Source of the DNA: an uncultured Eubacteriales bacterium
GTDB taxonomy: Bacteria; Bacillota; Clostridia; Oscillospirales; CAG-272
Assembly (NCBI GenBank): GCA_900550625.1
Contig: URSW01000109.1
Span: 1 to 6,069, forward strand
Direction: 5' to 3'
DNA length: 6,069 nucleotides
Shown: positions 1-4,965 of the stretch, piece after piece
Numbering within the stretch: position 1 is the stretch's first letter
Layout: each line of letters opens with the position of its first letter
The notes under the pieces: generated by a model
What the model was told of the DNA's origin: nothing
Databases searched by the model: none
The model's input: the letters and a program-made list of their open reading frames with translations, nothing else
Program-made: the position numbers and the translations under genes

Positions 1-1061
1 TCGTTTTCATGAACGAAAAGCCGACCATCGTGCCGTCCGTCGCCGAGCCGCTTCATGTAAAGCGCCACATCGGACATACCGTTGAATTCAAGAACGTCAG
101 CTTCCGCTATCCCGGCACGGAACGCATGGTAATAAAGCACATGAATCTGTCGATCGACGCGGGCGAGACGGTCGTGCTCGTCGGGCTGAACGGCGCGGGA
201 AAAACCACGCTCATCAAGCTTCTGACAAGACTTTACGATCCCACGGAGGGCGTAATTCTTCTCGACGGAGAGGATATACGCAAGTATGACGTGAGCGAGC
301 TTTACGCCATGTTCGGCATAATCTTTCAGGATTTCGGAAAGTACGCCTTTTCGGTCCGCGACAACATCGCCTTCGGACAGATATCGAAGGAAAAGAACGA
401 CGATGAGATCAAATCCGCCGCCGTTCAGTCGAGCGCGGACGAGTTCATAAAAGCGCTTCCGCTCGGTTACGAAACCCCTCTCATGCGCTATTTTGACGAA
501 GACGGAACGGAGCTTTCGATCGGTCAGTGGCAGAAGCTGTCGATTGCACGTGCGTTCTACTCCGATTCGGATTTTCTGATCCTCGACGAGCCGACCGCAT
601 CCCTCGATCCGATGGCGGAGCAGGAAATCTTCAATCAGTTTGAGAAGCTGAGACGCGGCAAGACGACAATATTCGTATCCCACAGGCTGTCGAGCGCGAC
701 CATAGCCTCTAAGATAATCGTGGTCGAAAACGGCGAGATTGCAGAAGAGGGCGATCATCGCACGCTCATGGCAAAGCGCGGAAAGTACTATGAGCTTTTC
801 TCGACTCAGGCAAAGCGCTACATAATGGAGGAAAGCGAGATCGCTGATGCAGATAAGATGTCGGATGCACGAAGCGCAGATCCCGATATCGAAAAAGGTC
901 ACGCACCTCGCCCTCCGAAGGTGGAGAACTCGAGCCGTCCGCCGATGAGTTCGAATCACGGCGAAGGACACGCTCCCGATTTCGGTGCTGCACCCGATCA
1001 CGGCAATGAACGCCCTCCGAGACCCGAGGGCGCGCCCGATCACGGCGAAGAAATGCGGTAA
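1..1061 (+). CDS. ABC exporter subunit, 3' part: nucleotide-binding domain with Pro/His-rich tail
   Basis: This is the ATPase half of an ABC exporter of the fused membrane-domain/ATPase type. It powers export of an unknown substrate across the cytoplasmic membrane. Numbered from the Met at base 9: Walker A GLNGAGKT at 59-66, Q-loop Gln107, signature LSIGQ at 169-173, Walker B FLILDE at 189-194, D-loop SLD at 198-200 and H-loop His225. All catalytic residues are present. The signature reads LSIGQ instead of LSGGQ, a variant I associate with some Clostridia exporters. The frame is open to the window edge, the Met at 9 has no ribosome site before it, and the sequence starts in linker-like residues, so the transmembrane domain very likely lies upstream and the gene is 5'-partial. 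The ATPase fold ends near residue 270. The last 80 residues are a low-complexity acidic, Pro- and His-rich tail that is not normal for the family. Function is secure; substrate is unknown. Confidence 0.93.
   Translation, partial: VFMNEKPTIVPSVAEPLHVKRHIGHTVEFKNVSFRYPGTERMVIKHMNLSIDAGETVVLVGLNGAGKTTLIKLLTRLYDPTEGVILLDGEDIRKYDVSELYAMFGIIFQDFGKYAFSVRDNIAFGQISKEKNDDEIKSAAVQSSADEFIKALPLGYETPLMRYFDEDGTELSIGQWQKLSIARAFYSDSDFLILDEPTASLDPMAEQEIFNQFEKLRRGKTTIFVSHRLSSATIASKIIVVENGEIAEEGDHRTLMAKRGKYYELFSTQAKRYIMEESEIADADKMSDARSADPDIEKGHAPRPPKVENSSRPPMSSNHGEGHAPDFGAAPDHGNERPPRPEGAPDHGEEMR
909..1050 (+). repeat. Short internal repeats coding the ABC protein tail
   Basis: Several short words recur in the DNA that encodes the C-terminal tail. 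CGCCCTCCGA occurs at 909-918 and 1011-1020, CCCGATCACGGC at 993-1004 and 1035-1046, and TCACGGCGAAG at 956-966 and again at 1040-1050. In protein this gives repeated GHAP, APDHG and RPP units. The copies are in the same reading frame, which suggests growth by local duplication within the gene. The tail is probably disordered. Its His content could allow weak metal binding, but that is a guess. Confidence 0.6.
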
Positions 1062-1396
1062 GCGATGATTCGGCAAAGCGGAGCGGCGACCGGCAGCGAA
1101 GCCGCCGAGCGGCAGAACGATGACAGATCAGCCCGAGCGGCAGAGAGGTAAAGCACTAAATCGATACGGTAAAGCTGCTCAGCAGAGAGGAGCCCGGCAA
1201 AGCGGCAAGGCGGTGAATCGGCGGCAGCGCACGGCGAATGGCGAAAGAACCGCATACATATCCTGCTTTCGCAGACGGGCTGCGCCGCCGGATATGTCAG
1301 CTGTAACGAATCCCGGAACAAATCCGCCGCAATGCGCGCCGAAATGCCGCTTCCCCCGAGGCGGCGATCCGATTCCGGTCGGATTTTCGAAAAATC
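1062..1396. other. Gene-free, purine-rich low-complexity stretch after the ABC gene
   Basis: I see no credible gene here. The first 240 bases are rich in A and G and built of recurring words: CGGCAAAGCGG at 1071-1081 and 1195-1205, CCGAGCGGCAGA at 1105-1116 and 1133-1144, and GGTAAAGC at 1147-1154 and 1168-1175. A reading frame from 1120 gives a Gln/Arg/Lys run with three GKA units, but it continues straight through the sigE terminator and over the antisense of sigE, so it is not convincing. Near the right end, ATCCGA (1367-1372) and TCGGAT (1379-1384) form a 6-bp stem followed by TTTT, possibly a weak terminator for the ABC transcript. The stretch may be a decayed extension of the repetitive ABC tail. 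Confidence 0.5.
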
Positions 1397-1500
1397 AAAA
1401 AAGCCCCGCGCACCGAACGCGGACGGTGTTCCGATGTCGGACAGTATTCTGTCTTACATTACGGACACTTTTCACGCGGTGCGCGGGGCATTTTCCTTTT
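1397..1500. terminator. Terminator of sigE with a long structured loop; probably bidirectional
   Basis: A perfect 13-bp GC-rich stem is formed by 1403-1415 (gccccgcgcaccg) and 1477-1489 (cggtgcgcggggc). Read on the minus strand it is followed by CTTTTTTGATTTTTC, a classic intrinsic terminator tail, and it lies 33 bases after the sigE stop. On the plus strand it is followed by ATTTTCCTTTT, so it may also stop readthrough from the ABC gene. The 61-base loop is far longer than normal. It holds a second imperfect hairpin at 1426-1468 whose tip is GACAG-TATT-CTGTC (1440-1453). Confidence 0.85.
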
Positions 1501-1522
1501 GCGGATCATGCCTGCCGCACGG

Positions 1523-2251
1523 TCAGATTTTACTTCCGATATCCTCTTTCAGTCTTGAAATTATCTTTTTCTCAAGCCTCGATATGTACGACTGCGAAAT
1601 ACCGAGCCTTTCGGCGACCTCCTTCTGAGTCTCCTCGCGTTGTCCGTCAAGTCCGTACCGCAGGCTTATTATGAGACGCTCCCTGTCTGAGAGCGCGCTG
1701 ACCGCCGCGCGGACGGCGCGTTCCTCTTCCAGCTTTTCCATATCGCGGCTCACCGAATCCTCATCCGAGCCGAGAACGTCCGAAAGCAGAAGCTCGTTCC
1801 CGTCCCAATCCGTATTGAGCGGCTCGTCGATCGAAATATCGTTTCGCTGGGACGAGCTTTTTCTCATGTACATCAGTATCTCGTTTTCGATGCAGCGGGA
1901 GGCATATGTTGCAAGCTTGATATTCTTATCGCTCCTGTACGTTCCGACCGCCTTTATCAGCCCTATCGTACCTATCGAGATAAGGTCCTCGATCCCCACG
2001 CCGCTGTTTTCAAACTTCTTCGCAATGTATACGACAAGCCTGAGATTATGCTCGATCAGCGTACTGCGAGCCGCCGCATCCGGCAAAGCCTCGATCGCTT
2101 CAGCCTCTTCGCCGGGCTCAAGCGGCGGCGGCAGCGATGCTGCTCCGTTTATGTAAAAGGTATCCCCTTCGCCGTGCGTGCTCTCGCCGAAAATACGCCC
2201 GATAAGCCTTTTCAGCATCTCGTATATACGGTGCGTGTCCTGAAAATACAT
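1523..2251 (-). CDS. sigE: Pro-sigma-E, mother-cell sporulation sigma factor
   Basis: This is the RNA polymerase sigma factor that runs early mother-cell gene expression during sporulation. The 242-residue length and sequence match the SigE family. LPPPL is at 40-44. Region 2 spans about 66-133, with the near-invariant LISIGTIGLIKAV (90-102) and KLATYASRCIENEILMY (112-128). The linker contains DWDGNELLLSDVLG (148-161). Region 4 has the helix-turn-helix around 207-230 with GISQSYISRLEKK. The N-terminus is a pro-sequence with a basic amphipathic stretch (residues 8-22) expected to hold it at the membrane. Aligned with Bacillus subtilis pro-sigma-E, the cleavage site falls between Phe32 and Tyr33, and the acidic residue needed near it (Glu25 there) is Asp30 here. 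The ATG at 2251 has AAAGGA seven bases upstream, which favours it over Met12. The gene follows spoIIGA by 33 bases, and a strong terminator comes after it. No sigG follows within the window. Confidence 0.97.
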   Translation of the reverse strand: MYFQDTHRIYEMLKRLIGRIFGESTHGEGDTFYINGAASLPPPLEPGEEAEAIEALPDAAARSTLIEHNLRLVVYIAKKFENSGVGIEDLISIGTIGLIKAVGTYRSDKNIKLATYASRCIENEILMYMRKSSSQRNDISIDEPLNTDWDGNELLLSDVLGSDEDSVSRDMEKLEEERAVRAAVSALSDRERLIISLRYGLDGQREETQKEVAERLGISQSYISRLEKKIISRLKEDIGSKI

Positions 2252-2266
2252 GATCCGTTCCTTTCC

Positions 2267-2282
2267 CCGAAAGATTTTTCGG
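2267..2282 (-). promoter_or_regulatory. Small hairpin between spoIIGA and sigE, next to the sigE ribosome site
   Basis: CCGAAA (2267-2272) and TTTCGG (2277-2282) form a perfect 6-bp stem with a 4-base loop inside the 33-base gap between the two genes. In the mRNA it ends a few bases before the AAAGGA ribosome site of sigE (2264-2259). It lacks a T-run, so it is not a terminator. It could affect translation or mRNA processing between protease and substrate; this is inference from position only. Confidence 0.4.
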
Positions 2283-2284
2283 TA

Positions 2285-3148
2285 CTATCTTAAAAGCGAA
2301 AGCGGAATAAGCGCCGCCTCGCCGCCGTAGAATCCGCAGCCCTTGTCCGACACGCATATAACGGCATCCGCATTATGCGTTCTCCTGCCGCCTCCGTCGG
2401 AAACGCTCACAAGATCGGGGCGGAACGCGGTAACGATTCTCGATGCACCCTCTTCGCCGATCGGGATAAGCCTTATCCTGCGCTTCATGTCCTCGGGAAG
2501 TGAGGTTATGTCCCCGCTCAGCATGGAATCAAGCTCCGTTTTCGGGACGATATCCTCAAGGGATTCATGCGAAACGAAGATCACGGGTGAGCCGCTCACC
2601 GGATCGGCGGCGAGATTCCCCGAATCGACAAGCGCGACGACTCCGGCTCTGCGTCCGCCGAGAGTGATCCGTACAAACGCCGTTTTACGCGAAAGCTTAG
2701 GCTTCAGCGCGCGAACGACGAAAACGCACAGGAAAATCCCGCTGACCGCAAGCGCGGCGGGGCGCGACGCGCAGGCGCTTTCCGTATAGCGCACGGTGTC
2801 GCCTCCGCGTTCCCCGATGCTGCACACCGCAGTAACGCAGCCGCCGAGAAGCGCGCCGCCGCCCCAAAGGGTAAGCGTTCTGAAAAGAAACTGCCCCAAG
2901 GAGCGCGCGCCGCCGTATGCGGCGGCGGTCATCACGACCGAAAGCACAAGAGTAAGCACGGTCTGCGGCAATGCCGCAACGGAAAGCGCCGTCATCGCGG
3001 TCGCCCCGAGGGCGCCGATAAGCGACGCAAGTGAAAAACGCAGCGCGCTCCTTCTGAGCGAAAGAAGCTGCGCGGCAATGTAGACCGAAATAAAGTCCAT
3101 CGAAAAATTGATAAGAAAAAGCACATCGGCATACAAAACGGTGGTCAT
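2285..3148 (-). CDS. spoIIGA: SpoIIGA, membrane aspartic protease that processes pro-sigma-E
   Basis: SpoIIGA removes the pro-sequence of sigma-E at the septal membrane after receiving the forespore signal (SpoIIR in known systems). The 287 residues split into two parts. The N-terminal half is a multipass membrane domain, with hydrophobic segments near 4-28, 38-58, 62-79, 88-111 and 131-147, opening with the typical YADVLFLINFSMDF. The C-terminal half, from about residue 155, is the protease domain with the signature LVDSGNLAADPVSGSPV, where Asp175 is the expected catalytic residue. The family works as a dimer, each chain supplying one Asp. The end GGEAALIPLSLL also fits the family. The ATG at 3148 has GAGGG five bases upstream. 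The gene is first in a two-gene unit with sigE, the usual order. Membrane-half sequence is poorly conserved, as is normal here. Confidence 0.93.
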   Translation of the reverse strand: MTTVLYADVLFLINFSMDFISVYIAAQLLSLRRSALRFSLASLIGALGATAMTALSVAALPQTVLTLVLSVVMTAAAYGGARSLGQFLFRTLTLWGGGALLGGCVTAVCSIGERGGDTVRYTESACASRPAALAVSGIFLCVFVVRALKPKLSRKTAFVRITLGGRRAGVVALVDSGNLAADPVSGSPVIFVSHESLEDIVPKTELDSMLSGDITSLPEDMKRRIRLIPIGEEGASRIVTAFRPDLVSVSDGGGRRTHNADAVICVSDKGCGFYGGEAALIPLSLLR

Positions 3149-3170
3149 ACTGCCCTCGCTTTTGTCTGGA

Positions 3171-3183
3171 TGTGCTTATTATA
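3171..3183 (-). promoter_or_regulatory. Candidate promoter (-10 box) of the spoIIGA-sigE operon
   Basis: On the minus strand TATAAT lies at 3183-3178, 29 bases before the spoIIGA ATG, giving an expected transcript start near 3171. No good -35 box is found at 17 bp: the hexamer there is CGTAAT. At 22 bp, the unusual spacing known from Bacillus subtilis spoIIG, the hexamer is CCGACC, sharing only GAC with TTGACA. A weak -35 would fit a promoter that needs an activator such as Spo0A, but no canonical Spo0A box is visible. Confidence 0.55.
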
Positions 3184-3204
3184 GACCCGTCCCACGGCAG
3201 ATTA

Positions 3205-3275
3205 CGGTCGGATCGGGCGCGTGAAACGTGATTATTTATCCCGTTATCCGTTATTTTACGTCCGCGGCGGTCGGA
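3205..3275. repeat. Two CGGTCGGA repeats upstream of spoIIGA
   Basis: The 8-bp word CGGTCGGA occurs in the same orientation at 3205-3212 and 3268-3275, 63 bp apart. On the spoIIGA strand it reads TCCGACCG. Measured from the predicted start near 3171, the copies are centred near -37 and -100. This resembles the two-site layout of Spo0A binding at Bacillus spoIIG, although the word is not the Spo0A box. Confidence 0.4.
3236..3257. repeat. TTATCC short tandem repeat upstream of spoIIGA
   Basis: TTATCCCG, TTATCCG and TTATTTT follow one another directly at 3236-3257, giving about two and a half units of 7-8 bp. They lie between the two CGGTCGGA copies. They may be binding sites or simply local slippage; they hold no gene. 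Confidence 0.3.
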
Positions 3276-3312
3276 ATTTGTGCGCACCGGGTGTATTTTG
3301 GCTTATTTTCAC

Positions 3313-4044
3313 CTACGCTTTGCGCGCTTCAAGCATATGTATCTTCATTCCCTTGGAAACGAAGTTCTTTTCGTATTCTGTCATGATATTGTCCGCGGCG
3401 CGTTCGCTCGAATGAAGATCGTCGGTCACGAATTCAAGCGACAGCGGAGAATTTTTTACGCTCTCTACAGAAAATTCAAAAAGCTCGGCGTTGTCCGTCT
3501 TGAAGAAGAACGCTCCTCCCGGAACGAGAATTGTTTCGTACATGGCGAGAAAATTTGCGTGTGTCAGGCGGCGCGATGCGTATCCCGCCTTCGTCCACGG
3601 ATCGCTGAAATTCGCATAGACGGAATCAACCGACCCTTCCGGGAATATCTTTCCGATATCGGCGGCATCCGCCCTCATGAATCTGACGTTTCCCCTCATC
3701 CCGTCGGGAATCAAAACCTTTTCGCCCATCGGCACGGTTTCGCCGTCCCACTTCTTCCAGCCTCCGTTCGGTGCGAGAGAGCCGAGTCCGCGGGATGCGG
3801 CATACTTCTCCGCCGCGATCACGATAACGTCGTCGATCTTCTCCATGGCAATATAGTTATATCCGGAGTCCCTCTCCGAAAGCTGCCTGACAAAGTCTCC
3901 CTTTCCGCAGCCGATCTCAAGCCGCAGAGGCGCGACATTTCCGAATATCTCCGAAAAATCGGGAATATTGTCGCCGTTCTGTACAAAAAGATCGGAAAGC
4001 GACGTCATTCTGTCGGCAGTGTGCTTTTTTTTTCTCATTCGCAT
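3313..4044 (-). CDS. trmB: tRNA (guanine-N7)-methyltransferase TrmB
   Basis: TrmB uses S-adenosylmethionine to make 7-methylguanosine, normally at position 46 of tRNA. The 243-residue protein has the family landmarks: basic start MRMRKKK; SAM-binding LEIGCGKG (42-49); then AMEK and NVRFMRADA; the substrate motif NFSDPWTK followed by RRLTH; and PGG with FFFKTDN. The frame continues 29 codons upstream, but the start at 4044 is preferred: GGGAG lies nine bases before it and TrmB proteins normally begin with this basic segment. One oddity is about 30 extra residues between AAEKY and GNVRF, containing GGWKKWDGE, where most homologues have a short link. The reading frame is intact, so it looks like a true insertion. 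It probably has its own promoter at the divergent region. The stop is 164 bases from spoIIGA, and no clear terminator separates them. Confidence 0.95.
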   Translation of the reverse strand: MRMRKKKHTADRMTSLSDLFVQNGDNIPDFSEIFGNVAPLRLEIGCGKGDFVRQLSERDSGYNYIAMEKIDDVIVIAAEKYAASRGLGSLAPNGGWKKWDGETVPMGEKVLIPDGMRGNVRFMRADAADIGKIFPEGSVDSVYANFSDPWTKAGYASRRLTHANFLAMYETILVPGGAFFFKTDNAELFEFSVESVKNSPLSLEFVTDDLHSSERAADNIMTEYEKNFVSKGMKIHMLEARKA

Positions 4045-4053
4045 ATTGTATTT

Positions 4054-4058
4054 CTCCC
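4054..4058 (-). promoter_or_regulatory. Ribosome binding site that fixes the trmB start
   Basis: On the minus strand GGGAG is followed by nine bases and then the ATG at 4044. No comparable site precedes the more upstream ATG at 4131, so the longer reading is very likely wrong. Confidence 0.7.
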
Positions 4059-4097
4059 GAAATTCTGTTAAAATATATAACGTAAAGAATAAGCCTC

Positions 4098-4106
4098 TGC
4101 TATAAT
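4098..4106 (+). promoter_or_regulatory. Extended -10 promoter for the DUF1700/DUF4097 operon
   Basis: TGCTATAAT at 4098-4106 is a perfect extended -10 element (TGnTATAAT). No good -35 box lies 16-18 bp upstream, which extended -10 promoters tolerate. Transcription would start near 4113, giving a leader of about 110 bases before the ATG at 4225. The leader contains a hairpin, ATCGCC-GAG-GGCGAT, at 4153-4167. Confidence 0.6.
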
Positions 4107-4107
4107 A
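4102..4107 (-). promoter_or_regulatory. Possible divergent trmB -10 box overlapping the plus-strand promoter
   Basis: The minus strand reads TATTAT at 4107-4102, one mismatch from TATAAT, and sits 57 bases before the trmB ATG. The expected start would be near 4095. It shares nearly all its bases with the plus-strand -10, so both promoters could not be occupied at once. The -35 match at 17 bp (TGGATT) is weak. Confidence 0.35.
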
Positions 4108-4152
4108 CCATATCCGGACGAAAAAATCCACACTTTTAAATAAATCGGAAAG

Positions 4153-4167
4153 ATCGCCGAGGGCGAT
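4153..4167 (+). promoter_or_regulatory. Hairpin in the leader of the DUF1700/DUF4097 operon
   Basis: ATCGCC (4153-4158) and GGCGAT (4162-4167) form a perfect 6-bp stem with a 3-base loop, about 57 bases before the ATG at 4225. It is not followed by a T-run, so it is not a terminator. A purine run at 4173-4183 (AGAAGAAGGGA) just after it looks like a ribosome site, but no start codon follows at a usable distance. The role is unknown. Confidence 0.3.
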
Positions 4168-4224
4168 AATTCAGAAGAAGGGACAGCTTTTACGCCGAGA
4201 TCCGGTAAAGCACGGTATTTGACC

Positions 4225-4965
4225 ATGGAACTGAATGACTTCATGTCGGCTCTGACCGAATCACTCAAAAAGCGCGGCATCCCGGACGATGTGATCCGTG
4301 CTCATATGGCGCGGCTTCTTCCGTCGCTTTCGGAAGAGGACCTTGCCGAGATCGCCGCGTTCAGATCGGCTGAGGATTTCACCGATATATCCGACTGCAC
4401 GGCGGCTGCACTTGCGCAGACCGTCAAGGTTGAGATCCCCGAAAGCGGAAACGGCACTCCCCACGCCTCCGAAAAGCCGGATCACTCAGCCGAGCGGTCA
4501 AAGACCGGGCACTCGGTCAAAAAAGAAAAAATGCCCGAAATTCCGATAACGGAAGAGGGAAAGAAAAGATTCATCCTTATATCCGCGCTTACGTCGCCTC
4601 TGTGGGCGATCGCCGCCGTGCTCTACGCGCTTCTTTGGATCGCGGCGTTCGCGGTCGAAGCGCTGTCCGTCGCCGCGGCTGTATGCGCAAGCATCGGAGT
4701 TTTCGCGGCGGGGTGCGCCGCATCGGTATCGGGAATAATATACGGTATCTTCATAATGATGTCCGAAAAGGCGATCGGCATATACGAGATCGGCTTCGGT
4801 ATTATCGTCGCGGGGGCATCGCTTCTCGGCGGCGTGCTGCTCTACAACTTTGCGATACGATTTATGCCGTTTGCGATAAAGAAAACGGCGGAATTCTTTA
4901 TGTTCTGTCTCGGCAGAGTCCGCGTTCTGCTCCACGAATTCAAAAAGAGGTGCTTTGAAGTATGA
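4225..4965 (+). CDS. HAAS/DUF1700-like multipass membrane protein
   Basis: The N-terminal 65 residues are a helical domain (ELNDFMSALTESLKKRG, then SEEDLAEIAAF) like the HAAS domain that opens DUF1700 proteins. Next comes a charged linker rich in Lys, Glu, Pro and His (about 68-113), then a membrane domain from about 116 to 216, with hydrophobic runs near 118-140, 142-181 and 186-215 rich in Gly and Ala. It ends in a short basic cytoplasmic tail. The family is thought to act with DUF4097 proteins in the envelope; the biochemical role is unknown. The next gene starts inside its stop codon, so the two are very likely translated together. I chose the ATG at 4225 by alignment to the family start. 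A TTG two codons earlier (4219) and an ATG at 4243 are alternatives, and none has a clear ribosome site. The family assignment rests on domain order and partner rather than on strong motifs. Confidence 0.75.
   Translation: MELNDFMSALTESLKKRGIPDDVIRAHMARLLPSLSEEDLAEIAAFRSAEDFTDISDCTAAALAQTVKVEIPESGNGTPHASEKPDHSAERSKTGHSVKKEKMPEIPITEEGKKRFILISALTSPLWAIAAVLYALLWIAAFAVEALSVAAAVCASIGVFAAGCAASVSGIIYGIFIMMSEKAIGIYEIGFGIIVAGASLLGGVLLYNFAIRFMPFAIKKTAEFFMFCLGRVRVLLHEFKKRCFEV

Noticed and set aside
1040..1321. 93-codon minus-strand frame in the gap after the ABC gene
   Set aside because: No ribosome site, no recognisable motif, and it overlaps low-complexity repeats whose composition alone keeps the frame open.
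1120..1674. 184-codon plus-strand reading frame with a Gln/Arg-rich start
   Set aside because: It runs through the sigE terminator and into antisense of sigE, has no ribosome site, and its second half resembles no protein.
3149..3312. Canonical Spo0A boxes upstream of spoIIGA
   Set aside because: I searched both strands for TGTCGAA-like words and found only near matches such as GGTCGGAA, which contain an extra base.
3280..4071. 263-codon plus-strand reading frame
   Set aside because: It lies fully antisense to trmB, which has complete family motifs. The frame is a by-product of GC-rich codon use.
4045..4131. 29-codon N-terminal extension of TrmB
   Set aside because: It overlaps the likely promoter, lacks a ribosome site, and a good GGGAG site precedes the family-like start at 4044.
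1072..4213. GGYAAAGC words as a dispersed regulatory repeat
   Set aside because: The same word also occurs inside several genes (for example near 771, 811, 2082 and 5497), so it looks like common codon use, not a site.
4107..4224. Riboswitch in the leader of the DUF1700 gene
   Set aside because: One short hairpin is visible, but no known riboswitch core, terminator or anti-terminator pair.
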